Below, one piece after another: positions 1 to 10,610 of a stretch of 64,000 bases of DNA. The position numbers and the translations under genes are program-made. The number at the start of each line of letters is the position of its first letter. Within the stretch, counting starts at the first letter, position 1. The notes under the pieces were generated by a model that was not told where the DNA came from, did no database searches, and saw only the letters and a program-made list of their open reading frames with translations. The stretch is from Oikopleura dioica (taxonomy: Eukaryota; Chordata; Appendicularia; Copelata; Oikopleuridae). The stretch spans positions 15,071,001-15,135,000 of the forward strand of contig OU015567.1 of assembly GCA_907165135.1 (NCBI GenBank), read 5' to 3'.

Positions 1-866
1 ATTTTGACTTGGGTTCAACCACCTGTGTAGAAAACCTGAGTCAGGTTCTGAAGAGCCTTAATGAAAAGCCGCGTAGCGGCTTTCTTAAAAACGAAGCCGC
101 GAAGCGGCTTCGCCAGTATGCAACAGTAATCTGAAATGATTAGATCCGAAGACGCTTCGCGGCTTTTTATTAAGGCTCTTCAGAACCTGACTCAGATTTT
201 CTGCACAGGTTGCCGACGAGCCCAGATTTTGGCTTTAGCTGATGATCTTCTTGTGAACTAAAGATCCGCTCGATTCTCAGACTCTCCGCGAGCGGGTCTT
301 GAAAATCGTGGGAGTGGAAGCCCGGCTCCGCATTTTGCCCGTAACATCTGTTCCTCGATACTTATGAGCCTGCGGTGGCTCGATTTACGACAAGCAAATT
401 CTACAAATCTAACTTCCCCTTGCTCGAGGCTCGAGCTTGCCAAGCAAATACGACGACTTTGATGCAAATCTGCCGATAAAGTGACCGCCGTTCACTCACC
501 CCAAGATGCTCGATCCTGAAAGCGTCTGTTCATCAATCTGTATTTGCGCGTGGGACTGGCTTCAAACAAAAACTACCATGGATAAGCCGAGATAAGACAC
601 CTCCAATTGACATGTGAAAGTTGCCGATCCAGGATCGCTGAAATCCTGGAGCTAATATTGACGATTAAACTAAGCCGCTGAGGAGATTTCAAACTTCACC
701 CATCAAAAATCTTTCTTTCTAATAATAAATCAGAACTCTTCAAAAAAACAATCGATTTTTGATCGAAAAGATCAGAGTTCAGGGAATTTCATTTCTAGGG
801 AAACCAAGATCGATGTCTTGAACTCTACCACTGCCTGGTTGATAGGGTTGACGATTGACGAGAATC
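1..866. other. Intergenic, no gene seen (apart from MITE copy 1)
   Basis: Apart from the foldback element at 20-211, I see no coding signal. The open frame at 258-467 (minus) is short, has no recognisable domain and does not continue into any plausible exon. Confidence 0.5.
20..211. mobile_element. Foldback MITE, copy 1
   Basis: The ends are inverted repeats: ACCTGTGTAGAAAACCTGAG on the left and the complement of CTGACTCAG...CACAGGT on the right. Inside each arm lie GC-rich mini-palindromes (GCCGCGTAGCGGC and GAAGCCGCGAAGCGGCTTC). The loop near 110-150 is unique to this copy. No coding capacity. It belongs to a family with eight other copies in this window. The outer repeat extends towards GGGCTCGG/CCGAGCCC in the best copies. 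Confidence 0.85.
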
Positions 867-1061
867 TGATGGGATCGTCTTTGACGACCCCTTTTGGAAC
901 AAGACACCGACTCTCTAGTTTATATTAATTTGGTATTTTATTTCCGAATCTGAGTCTAGAGTTGAAGGTAGCGCAGCTTATCAAGAAGATCATAAAATAG
1001 ATCAAGGGTGGTGGCCCAGGACGAGAGTACATTGGGTCCGTCTCATAGACTGATCCCAACA
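867..1061 (-). repeat. 3' LTR of the retrotransposon
   Basis: This 195-bp copy matches 2621-2815 wherever I compared them. It has TG...CA ends and a minus-strand AATAAA near 937-942, which could serve as the element's polyadenylation signal. Confidence 0.85.
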
Positions 1062-1087
1062 TTCTTCCGCCCCAGGGTCACCCAGAG

Positions 1088-1147
1088 GGTGCAATAGAGA
1101 GAAAATGATAAATATCAGGTGCAATAGAGGGAAAATGATAACCATCA
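1088..1147. repeat. 30-bp tandem duplication
   Basis: Two head-to-tail copies of a 30-bp unit starting GGTGCAATAGAG (1088-1117 and 1118-1147) differ at a few positions. They lie just inside the retrotransposon, next to its polypurine tract. Confidence 0.7.
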
Positions 1148-1612
1148 TCCTTCCGGGGGTGGGGGGAAAAGAGATAGAGAAGAACAGATAGACAGCTGAG
1201 AGAATTGCATTTAGAAGTGAACAGAGGCAACAGTTATATATATGATTTATGTTTCGCGAATTTCTTTCGTTCTCATCGAGATGACAGGTTTCTAGAGTTG
1301 TCAGTTTTCCACCGGCAAGGTTGGCCCTTCCTTGCATTCTCGGCGCCACGGACTCCCTCCGCGGGTCACGTCTGGACGTTGGCATCCCTACTCTCTTCGG
1401 CCGTACAGTTGAATCTTTACAACCAGCTGAGTCCTTCCAGCTAGGCCTAGCACACGTGCGTCTTCCATGTAGGTTAAGGCATCCATTTGATCCTTGGCCA
1501 ATCAACTCTTCCTACTTCTCATTTAAACTAGTCGAAATTCCTACTTTTGTGATATCGTTTCGAATTTATGTTTCCTCATTTGTCAATTCACATTGCACCC
1601 CTTAGCGGGAAT

Positions 1613-2065
1613 TTATTCAGAGTCGTAACTGCTCTCTTCAATTTCTGATCCAGATGAAAGTGTTGAGGGTGAACTCGTTCGCGAGCTGTGCTCGGAGCTT
1701 TCCGTGTCAGAAGTCACGCTCCCGGACTCTGAGGAGGAGGACTCGGAGTCTTGCGCAGCTGAGACAAGCTCGTAAAGTGAATCCTCAAATCTATCCAGAT
1801 CTCGAGTGTTCTCCTCGCATTCGTCTTGTATTATTCGCCAGAGATTTTCCGCCTCGTAGCTTGTTCGCCTCATGGCAATGTAAATCGCAACTTCTTCATC
1901 TAAATTGCAGTCCCTTCTGAAATCGTCGATCGCCTCTATGAAATTCTTGATGTCTTCGACTTCCTCTTCTTTTGTGCCTTTTTGGTTGTTCCATATTGGC
2001 GCATACTGCATCACCGAATATTCGTATTCAGTGAGCTTCATATTCTCTTGACTTGTGTACTTCAC
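1613..2065 (-). CDS. Gag-like acidic protein fragment of the LTR element
   Basis: A 150-residue open frame lies on the same strand as the retrotransposon. The first 100 residues are helical in composition, with well-spaced Trp, Phe and Cys, as in retroelement capsid proteins. The last 50 are almost all Ser/Glu/Asp. There is no zinc knuckle (CCHC) and no pol frame follows, so the element would need proteins from a related autonomous copy. The gag assignment rests on position and general character, not on a motif I can name. It could instead be captured host sequence. Confidence 0.45.
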   Translation of the reverse strand: MKYTSQENMKLTEYEYSVMQYAPIWNNQKGTKEEEVEDIKNFIEAIDDFRRDCNLDEEVAIYIAMRRTSYEAENLWRIIQDECEENTRDLDRFEDSLYELVSAAQDSESSSSESGSVTSDTESSEHSSRTSSPSTLSSGSEIEESSYDSE

Positions 2066-2620
2066 TTTGAGTCGGCGCGGCTCGGTTCCGTTTTATCAGC
2101 CGATGTTGTTGACCTTGGTGTTTCTCGAACTTTTATGACCAGCGGTTTGCTTGATGTGTGTAGCTTTATGATCATCGCGGGTCTCGTCAGCTGCGCTGGG
2201 ATATAAAATTCCAGCAAGAGCCTAGAATTTTATGACGCCGGTCAAGATCAGCAGAAAATTTCGAATCTTCGCGAATGGTGCGGCACTTGTGTCGATCGCC
2301 GTGAAGTTCTCGAATTTTGAAAAGGCGGCTACGGAAGTGGCAGAATAGCCGCTTTTGCAATCTCCAAGTTATCTGATGTTGTTGTCGACTTTGTCGTAGT
2401 GGCTGATGGTGTTGTTACTGTTGTAGTTATGGCTGATGTTCTTATTTCGACACGCGAAAGAGTTGTTGTGCACTGGGTCGTGGCAGGAAGGTGATCGGTC
2501 TTCCTCAAGATGGTGACTCTTTCGTTGTCGCAGCCGCTGACGGTAGTTTCCACTGACGTGTTTCTGGACGCCGCCGCTCTCTTCACTGGGACGTCGGCCG
2601 TAAAGGCTTCAGTCACCAAA

Positions 2621-2815
2621 TGATGGGATCGTCTTTGACGACCCCTTTTGGAACAAGACACCGACTCTCTAGTTTATATTAATTTGGTATTTTATTTCCG
2701 AATCTGAGTCTAGAGTTGAAGGTAGCGCAGCTTATCAAGAAGATCATAAAATAGATCAAGGGTGGTGGCCCAGGACGAGAGTACATTGGGTCCGTCTCAT
2801 AGACTGATCCCAACA
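2621..2815 (-). repeat. 5' LTR of the retrotransposon
   Basis: This is the partner of 867-1061. On the minus strand it ends at 2621 and is followed by the primer-binding-site candidate. AATC is duplicated outside both LTRs. Confidence 0.85.
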
Positions 2816-3510
2816 AATCTTTCCCCATTTCTTTTTCGACCTCTATAGTGCGAACAAGGTGATCATTGAAAAAAGACCTCCATCTTACAAAATCAACACA
2901 ATGATCTGTAGGAAATATTATTGCCATCAGTATCCTGTATTTTTTACGGGATAGACGGTAGAGGAATCTGAGTTTATCTCGATTTCTTTTCAGTGGTCCA
3001 ATTTTCTTCCGTTCCAATTCTTTGGTTTGTTCACTTTTGGCCTCTTTTTCCTCTTTTTCGTGTCTTTGCAATTCCGGATTCCGTCTCTGATGACCATCAC
3101 GTGGGTAGCAATATGTGACCTTTCAAAATAGACAAATCGCAATTGCAAGCTCGAACTTTATGGAAGTTCATATAAACAGATCGCCATTTCACACACAACC
3201 TTAAATCTTAAATAAGCCAGCTATGGTATTCTGAGCAAAAGTGCCTTTTCAAGATAGTGGAAGCTGAAAACGATGCGTAACATCAAACAACGATGCCGGG
3301 TAAGGGGAGCCCCAAACCCTCAAAGGACCGAAAATTGGTGCCGAACACTCAGCAGAAGGGCTGAAATCGCGATCATTATATTCTAGTGTGACAAGGGCTT
3401 TGGGTACTTTTATTCGATTGGCGTAATTGGTGAATTGACCGGCGCGAGTTGTACCGAACTAAGAGGCGTTGAGTTATAGTCTACTCATTTCTGGACTCAT
3501 CTTGACTCGG

Positions 3511-3702
3511 CAACTTGTGTCCAAAACCTGAGTCAGGGTTTGAGAGAGCTTGAATGAAAAGCCGCGTTCTTCAAAACGAAGCCGCAAAGACATAAGTTAC
3601 CATAACTGGTCATTTTGGCGAAGCCGCTTTGCGGCTTCGTTTTAAAAAAAGCCGCTACGCGGCTTTTCATTCAAGCCCTTTCATATCCTGACTCAGGTTG
3701 CC
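3511..3702. mobile_element. Foldback MITE, copy 2
   Basis: The left end CAACTTGTGT...AACCTGAGTCAGGG pairs with the right end CCTGACTCAGGTTG, and the inner GCCGC...GCGGC palindromes are present. The right terminus has lost about 14 bp of the usual TTTTCTACACAGG segment. The loop near 3585-3620 is unique. Confidence 0.8.
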
Positions 3703-3970
3703 GTGCCCAAATTATAAGAATGGCCGAGTTTTCTAAAACGCTCTAGACAAGTCACAAGATTCAGAACCAGGTGCATACGTGTAGACTTTCAGGCATGTTG
3801 TTGGCTTATCCAGCAAAGCATATACAAAATATAGGTAGAGTGGATAAACAGATATTGACTCAGCCTGCGGGTTACGTTTTCAGCCACAAGTCTAACAAAT
3901 GCGGACAGACATCGCGTCGATCCAATTAAAATGCAATTTCGAGAAGGCTAATTAGGCTGGGGAGGAAGTT

Positions 3971-3995
3971 CCTTCCGGAAGGTTCACCGTGAACC
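3971..3995. repeat. Two overlapping perfect palindromes
   Basis: CCTTCCGGAAGG (3971-3982) runs directly into GGTTCACCGTGAACC (3981-3995), sharing two bases. No neighbouring gene explains them. Confidence 0.7.
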
Positions 3996-5168
3996 TCGGT
4001 GATTAGGGGAGGTTTAAATTGAGCAAGGTGAATTTTTCGGGTTCGAAATGCAGCAAAAATGCAACCGGCGGTATTCTGATTATTTGAAGAATGACATCTT
4101 CAGTTTCAAGGATATCTACGTCCGAGGGGTTAATCTGAGTACATACAAAAAGGGCCCTTGAGTGAAAACGGGTTAATTCTTCAGACTCCCCTCCCAACTG
4201 GTTAAATACGTCTTGGCATGGGAAGATATCACTCAAAAGCCGGATCAGCTGCGCGCTAATTGTCATATATATTTGTTAAGCAAGTTGTGAAGTGTTTGAT
4301 TTGTGGACGAATTCGGCGATTCTCGGGGGCTTCGGAGGCCGGGGCGAAAATACAGTGTGACGGGCGAGATTTGGCGAAAATTTGAATTCAAGTTTGATCG
4401 ATGAGCCGGCCGACTCGATCTCTCACCTTTTTTGTGTTTCAAAATTTCAAATTTCCTCCCTTTCGCGAAAGTATTTGGACAACAATTTCGAAGTGAAATC
4501 GATTACTTGACACTTCAACTAAAGCCAAAGTCCTCAGCCCGCCAATTTTACAGGCGATTAAATTTATATCTTTTCTCGAAATTTCAGATTTCGATGAAAT
4601 TGAAATTTCCATCAATCAAAAGCCTCTTCTTCGTTTATTTCACGGTCACACCCTTAAAATTTCTAAAATTGCCTTGATGTTTTTACGACATAAACTTTTA
4701 AAAGTACCGGAAAGTCATAAAATTTTTGGGCTCGCGAAGAAATCTTTCTATTTATTAGCAAATTTTCAAAAGAACACTTTTTTCGCCCAATAAATATTTC
4801 GAAAGACGATGTTAAACAGCCTCTTGTATAGCTTTAAAATCCGCGGCTTAGCTCGATACTTAGTTGGTGATCCAAAAAAGTGACAAAGGAGGGTAGTTTT
4901 TCCCGCTTCTGTCGTCCCCAAACCACACTTCGTAAGACCCGATAGTTTACTCCCGGTGCCGAGTTTCCGGCGATTTCGTGCTTCTTCTTTATATTTTCGC
5001 TCGTTCATAAGTGCGATCGCATATTTACGCGTGGCAAATTTGGACTCTTTCAACTGTACAAAAGAAGGTGTATTTTTATGCGGTTGAATGGAGAAGAAAA
5101 AAACTCTAGTTCATGAGCTTTGCTCCAACAAAGATTTCCGTTTCTAGCATGTTCTTTTTTCGAAGTAG

Positions 5169-5300
5169 CAACCTGTGTAGAAAACCTGAGTCAGGGTTAG
5201 GGTTAGGGTTATTTTAAAAAAATGATTTGAAAGCAAATTTTGCTACGCGGCTTTTCATTAGAGATCTTTCAGACCCTGACTCAGGTTTCCACACAGGTTT
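5169..5300. mobile_element. Foldback MITE, copy 3, left arm altered and carrying TTAGGG repeats
   Basis: The left end matches the family down to CCTGAGTCAGGG. It then continues as GGGTTAGGGTTAGGGTT (5194-5210) instead of the usual arm. The right arm is typical (CGCGGCTTTTCATT...CCTGACTCAGG). The copy is shorter than the others because the left GC-rich palindromes are missing. Confidence 0.75.
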
Positions 5301-6514
5301 CCGAGCTAAGCCTCGTCTAATTCTTGATTTGACAACGCTTGAAAAAATATTTTCAAAAATAAAAAACGGCTCATTTCGATAAGGTTCAGCGAATTAGACA
5401 TCAAAATACAGATTGCAACTCCAGGTGCGAGTCTTTTTTTTGTGCATCTGAATACATGTCTATCACTTGATCCAGCGCTGCTGAGATTAGACTCGTCAGT
5501 TTATATTTGGATACAATGGCTTGGTTTACCGCAGAGCTTCGGTAAGACAAACTCACCGAACCCGTAAAAGTAGCTTTCCCAACATAATAAGTCGACACAG
5601 CTGGCGGTTGGCCAGTAGACCCGATTCTTGTCCAATTTTACGAAGATCAAGGGAGACCCCTTTCTCAGCCTCGTAATCTTAGTGATTACGAAGTGTGAGA
5701 AAGAAAGGGAAATAGTAATTATTATCCGACTTCAAACAGTACTTTTTCTATTGAAAAAATCTTTTCCAAGCCCAAAGTTTGCTGAATTCCTTTCCGTTGC
5801 TATTCAAATTCAATGTCACGGAAGAGTGTTTGAAACAATCATGAACCCATGCACGTGAGGCGTTTAACATGCAGACGCGTTCTTTGTTCCCCAAAGAGCT
5901 GAAAAGAATTCCTTCGGCTGAATGTTCTGCTGAAAAGCGCAAATTCAATTGCGACAACAGTTACTGTTATCCCAAAACTGCGCTGTGAATACAGTGTCTT
6001 TTTTGTATGAGCGGATGATTAGCTGCTTATCCTGTCAACAAAGATGAGTTATTAAAAGTTGTGACGAAGCATCAAAAAAGAAAAGGGCGAAAATTAATGG
6101 GCCAATTTTGAGGAATTTACTAATTTTAATTGACATTTGCTTTCCCCAAAATTGCGGAAACTCAAATTTATCCAGTTCCGATAAGGCATCACAAAATTAG
6201 TGCCTGCTTATTTGTTCTTCTTCCTCTACCAGTAGTAGCATCGATGAACCTTGATGACCTGCTGATAACACCTGTGTGGCCACCCTTAATTTCGAAAATT
6301 TGTTTTCAATGAATCAAGTGTAACATGCCAAAATAACAGCCATAGGATCAGCCGGTCCGAGCTCATGCACCGTTGAATTTAGGCCTGAAATTTAGCCTAT
6401 TTTCATTTCCAAGAGAGGGCCTTTGAAGCGGTAAACTTCCGGAATAGAGTGCTTTCATTTTTTCCGAAGCGGCGGCGTAAACATCCTGTTTCCTTTTGAA
6501 TCAGTACTCGCCGA

Positions 6515-6540
6515 ATTAAGAAGTAAGACTACTTCTTAAT
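6515..6540. repeat. Perfect 11-bp hairpin
   Basis: ATTAAGAAGTA, a 4-base loop AGAC, then TACTTCTTAAT. It is an isolated inverted repeat with no adjoining gene. Confidence 0.6.
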
Positions 6541-7061
6541 CCGGTATCTGAGCAATAAAATTGGCGTAATTGGGCAGATCTTGACCGATGAGGGTGTCGA
6601 TTCACAGGTCTGCTTGTGCCAGAAAACAAGTTGGAAAGAGGCCAGCCAGTGGACAGTCTGACAGGCTCACACATGCCACTCTCTTCTCTGATAATATGGA
6701 TTGATATCATTTTGCACAATTAGACAGTTACTGTAACTGACATCGTCTGCCAACGAATACGCTGTTCAATTACAACGTCAAATTTGACAAGCCTGTTCTG
6801 TAGCGCATTTTCAATGAAGAATAAATAGAGACCGACTGAAATTTTTTCAAAATAAACACCCCCAGATGAATATTTTTCAAATGAACCGACTAGTAGATGC
6901 GGTATAAAAAAGAATGACATCATCATTATTATACTCACAATAATTCATTCTGTGTTTGGTATAAATTCTTTATAGCACCTCCAACACAGGCAAAGGACTA
7001 CTAATTCAGCACTATCCCACTTTTCCACACACACTGTCGTATTCCCCTGTTCTGGGCTCAG

Positions 7062-7231
7062 CAACCTGTGTTGAAAACCTGAGTCAGAGTCTGAAAGAAC
7101 TGAAATGAAACCATTAAAATCTATCATAAGTTCTGGCGAAGCCGCGTTGCGGCTTCGTTTCTAAAAAAGCCGCTGCGCGGCTTTTCATAACAGTTCTTTC
7201 AGACCCTGACTCAGGTTTTCTACACAGGTTG
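7062..7231. mobile_element. Foldback MITE, copy 4
   Basis: The outer inverted repeat extends beyond the core: GGGCTCAGCAACCTGTG on the left pairs with CACAGGTTGCCGAGC and a further AGCCC on the right. The right arm has both inner palindromes. The left arm is shortened, with a unique loop near 7095-7135. Confidence 0.85.
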
Positions 7232-8816
7232 CCGAGCTCAGCCCCTGTCTGCACTAATTTATGTTATAAGTGTAAGTGTCATTTTCCGGGATGAATTTAA
7301 TTCTCTTGAACTTTTGCGCCCGTCAAGTTGAAAACTTCAACTCAATTTCGAGACTTTCGACTTGCGAGCACAGCAATTACCGGTAGGGTTTCTTGAAGTT
7401 TAAAGTGTCAAGAAACATGATCGACTGAATCGTCTCAATCATCCCTTTTTTACTCATCTATAATCTGAAACATAGACAGGTAGCCGTCTGATTTACGTGT
7501 ATCTAAAACGAACTTGGTCTCGCAGCCAGCAGAAGAAGAAGAAGATTGGTATAATTATTTAAAATTTGAATTATATAGAGTTTAATTGGAGAAACTCAGC
7601 ATCAATCTCCATCAATGAGCTCTTCAAGTGGCTCCTTTTTTGATGTTCTAAGACGACTTTTTATGTCTCGTTATTTCTGACCTGGGGATAATTGGATACA
7701 CAGTATTTTTATGATGGAGGTCATCAATGTTGATAATCGTGAATTTTCTGGCCGATAAAGTTTGACGCCTCTGTCCTCAATTTTCGCATGCGCCCTTGGA
7801 GATCCAGCGGGGTGCCCATTTGAATTGGGGTCGAATCTCGCCGATCGTGAGGACTGATAAATGGCATTTTCTGAACCTGACTGACACCCCTTCTGTAGCT
7901 TGCTGTGGTGACGGCAGGTGCACGTTGCTAAAATATGCTGGCTCTCCTCTTCGAAGAATAAAGCTCCTGATAATAGGATAGATATTTCAAGAGACCGAGG
8001 GGAGCTCTCGAGATAAGAAGAGTTTGTCCCAAGTTAACGGCAGTTTTAAATTGTATTCATTATAATTGTGGCTTCTATAATTAGAGGAACACTCTTTTTT
8101 AAATTCGGAAGTCAATCAAGTGATTTATTGCGGAAAAATGGTCGATGTAGGAAACCCATAAAAGTCAATCTTTAATCACTCGCCGGATAACCGGTCAGAG
8201 AGCATCAATTTTAGAGAGCTACTACTTGATACGATAATCGTTATTTTAACTTTTTTACTGTTTCTCGCTTTGCATAAAGCTTTCAGTTAAAAAGGTTAAA
8301 ACATTCTAACCCGCGAAATCTCAATTTCCGTTGCGACCTTGTTCGCATTCGACATGGCCCAGACTGCTGCCCAGTTCAAGATCTGAAGCCGTCAGAAGGA
8401 ACACGTGTCCCTAAACGCCGCCGCAACATAAAAACGGCGAAAATTAGGCCTTGTGCTCGGCCATCTGGGCCAGGCAGCTCGTGAAATGCGCACTTGTTTG
8501 CCATTCCGATTATTTTTCTTCTTCATAATTTCTGTGCTCCCATGTGTCCCCATTTTCCGCGGAACAGAATAGTAGTATTGTCCGTCCAAATACTCAGCTT
8601 GATCCTCATCGAGAAGCCTTCCCGGGCAATAAAGACCGCTCAGAGGGGACACGGAAATTTTTAGGGCCCCTCGAAATAGGCCATCGTCAATACTGCTAGC
8701 ACGATCCGACAAGGAAATAAAACTATTTCCGTGGGCTAATTTTGAAAGTACTTTTACGCTACGGCCATTATCAAAAATAGCCCTGGACATCTCAGAATCC
8801 TTCGAACTAGGCTCGG

Positions 8817-8976
8817 CAACCTGTGTAGAAAACCTGAGTCAGGGTCTGACAGAGCAAATATGAAAAGTCGCGTAGCGGCTTTTAATATAAAGCCGCGAAG
8901 CGGCTTCTCCAAACTTACCAGACTAAATTCTAGAGAAGCCTAACTCAGTCCTGACTCAGGTTTTTTACACAGGTTC
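8817..8976. mobile_element. Foldback MITE, copy 5
   Basis: Left end GCTCGGCAACCTGTGTAG, right end TTTTACACAGGTTCCCGAGCCC. The left arm keeps both GC-rich palindromes (GTAGCGGC and GCGAAGCGGC). The right arm has lost them. Confidence 0.8.
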
Positions 8977-9646
8977 CCGAGCCCAGCTCCCTAACCCATG
9001 AGAAAGTGGAAGGAGCGAAATTGAAGGGGGTTGTGAATATAAGCTAAATCGAAAAAGGATCAAAGCAGAGCGCGATTTTTTAGCAGTTCCCGCTAGATTT
9101 GAACGGGATTATCCTCTTTTGAGCTAAAGTGTCTCCTGAAGCGAAAAATAAAGCCCCATTTGATCGACGCACGTGGGAAACTCTAAACCTTGAGCCTTGA
9201 CAAAACGGCTTTTCAAAAATAACGGAAGAAAGGAAAAAGAAGAAAAATTGAAAAGAGGATCCCCTCAACCCTAATCCGGAAATGGTCGCCTTTTACGCTA
9301 GTCACATGTCCGACAGTTCAAGTGATCAGAAAACGCTGCGAAATTTTCAAGTAGGAAGGAAACTTGAAAAGTTTTTTGACAAATTCGAAATTCATTGGCA
9401 GTAAAGAATTTTAAGGGTTTTGAATTTTTATGTTTTAATTTCTGAATGAATGGGTTATAAAAAGGGTCAAAGACGGAAAGTCTGCCCCAAACAATGAGCA
9501 ATATTCCTATGAAATTTAAAATTCACCATTGAATCTTCCTGTTTGTTCTATTTCTATTATGGTATTTTGACGATAAAACTTTTTTATTTAAGTTTTATAC
9601 TGAAAATAAAGTCGGATAAAAAATACGGCAGGTTCAAATTCGGAGC

Positions 9647-9660
9647 TTAGGGTTAGGGTT
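9647..9660. repeat. Short interstitial telomere-like repeat
   Basis: TTAGGGTTAGGGTT, about two TTAGGG units, away from any MITE. It is too short to mark a chromosome end. Confidence 0.7.
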
Positions 9661-9798
9661 ATGGCTAGGATTAGACTTTACTGTCATCTGAAAATTGAAT
9701 ACTCGGGGAATAAGAGACACCCCAGAAGAAAAAGCCCCTTAAAACGGGTACCCCTCTTTTTTATAAAAACAAAATTTTCTTTGTCAAATAAGATACCG

Positions 9799-10199
9799 TG
9801 GTTTTCCATCTTAAGAGCGCCCAACTTAAGAGCGTTTTTGTCAATATTTTCCATACTTTGTCATCTGCAAAAATTCCAATTTTAGAGCGTTTTTGGGTAT
9901 TTTTAATTAATATTCAGAATAATGTTTATTTCAACTTTAAAAAATCATTAAAAAAGATGTTTTCTAAGCTTCTTTTTAGGTGAAATCATTGACTTTGATT
10001 CAAAGATCGTAGATATTTTATCATAAATAGCTAAAAATGACCTCGGATACATTGTTAGAGTTTTGAAAAGAGCTCAATTTATGCATTTTTAGCATCATTT
10101 TTTCCCACTGTCATCCTAGTTTGATCGTAAATTTTCCAACATAAGAGCGTTTTGGTCAACCCTTGTCATCCGAAAAACGCTCTAAAGATGGAAAATGAC
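9799..10199. repeat. 400-bp element with inverted ends and internal AGAGCG repeats
   Basis: The left end GGTTTTCCATCTTAAGAGCG is nearly the reverse complement of the right end CGCTCTAAAGATGGAAAATG. The motif AGAGCGTTTTTG recurs inside, mainly towards the ends. The interior is AT-rich with no convincing gene. It looks like a second short non-autonomous DNA element. I could not identify a target-site duplication. Confidence 0.5.
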
Positions 10200-10610
10200 T
10201 GTAACTAAATTTGAACAACTAGAACAGTTTTATCAGGTCTATCATTTTGTTAACAAACATCATTAACAACTATGGCCAACATCATGTCACGTTATCAACA
10301 TGATATAAAAGTTATAACAGGAAAACATAAATCATTATCACAATTCGTCGTCGAGCACTCCTCGCCCGCTCAGCTCCGCTGTGCGCTGAGCAAGTTGCTC
10401 GTCAGCGCCCCCTGACAGCCGCGGAGCGCCATTTCCGCGGCGCGCGAATTGCCCAGCGCCGATTCCGAATTTTTTCGTTCACAAAGAGCAAAAAACCACT
10501 CGATATTTATTTTTTATCTCTTGAGTCTCTCTTTTTTAATGAAACAGAGTTGAAGAAAAAAACGATAAGAGATTTGAAAGAAAACAGCAAAAGCAGAAGA
10601 AGAAGAAAAG

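Larger units (their letters stand above)
867..2815 (-). mobile_element. Miniature (non-autonomous) LTR retrotransposon
   Basis: Two 195-bp direct repeats that look identical (867-1061 and 2621-2815) flank 1.56 kb. Each repeat begins TGATGGGATC and ends GATCCCAACA, so it has the TG...CA ends of an LTR. AATC precedes the left repeat and AATC follows the right one, giving a 4-bp target-site duplication. Read on the minus strand, a primer-binding-site candidate starting TGGTGACTGAAGCC lies two bases inside the 5' LTR (2605-2618). A purine tract GGGGCGGAAGAA abuts the 3' LTR (1062-1073). The LTR carries AATAAA on the minus strand near 937-942. The interior has only a short acidic gag-like frame and no reverse transcriptase, integrase or protease. 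The LTRs match so closely that insertion was probably recent. Confidence 0.85.
2816..10610. other. Long gene-poor, repeat-rich interval
   Basis: Several short open frames exist, including minus 4003-4266, 4766-5053, 5401-5598 and 8392-8790. None shows a domain, a credible splice pattern or a start context that I can support. The interval holds MITE copies 2-5, a palindrome pair at 3971-3995, a hairpin at 6515-6540, telomere-like repeats and a 400-bp inverted-repeat element at 9799-10199. It may contain distal promoter sequence for prickle just upstream of 10611. Confidence 0.5.

Noticed and set aside
1002..1505. Minus-strand 167-residue frame
   Set aside because: It crosses the LTR boundary and the tandem duplication, and its composition is not protein-like.
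2679..3071. Minus-strand frame of 130 residues reading into the LTR
   Set aside because: Its last 45 codons lie inside the LTR, and the rest is low-complexity and Lys-rich with no domain.
7820..7840. Possible tRNA B-box (GGGGTCGAATC)
   Set aside because: It does not match the B-box consensus and has no A-box or cloverleaf around it. I found no tRNA gene in the window.
8392..8790. Minus-strand frame of 132 residues
   Set aside because: It has no domain, no splice partners and no same-strand gene nearby. It could be an isolated exon, but I cannot support it.
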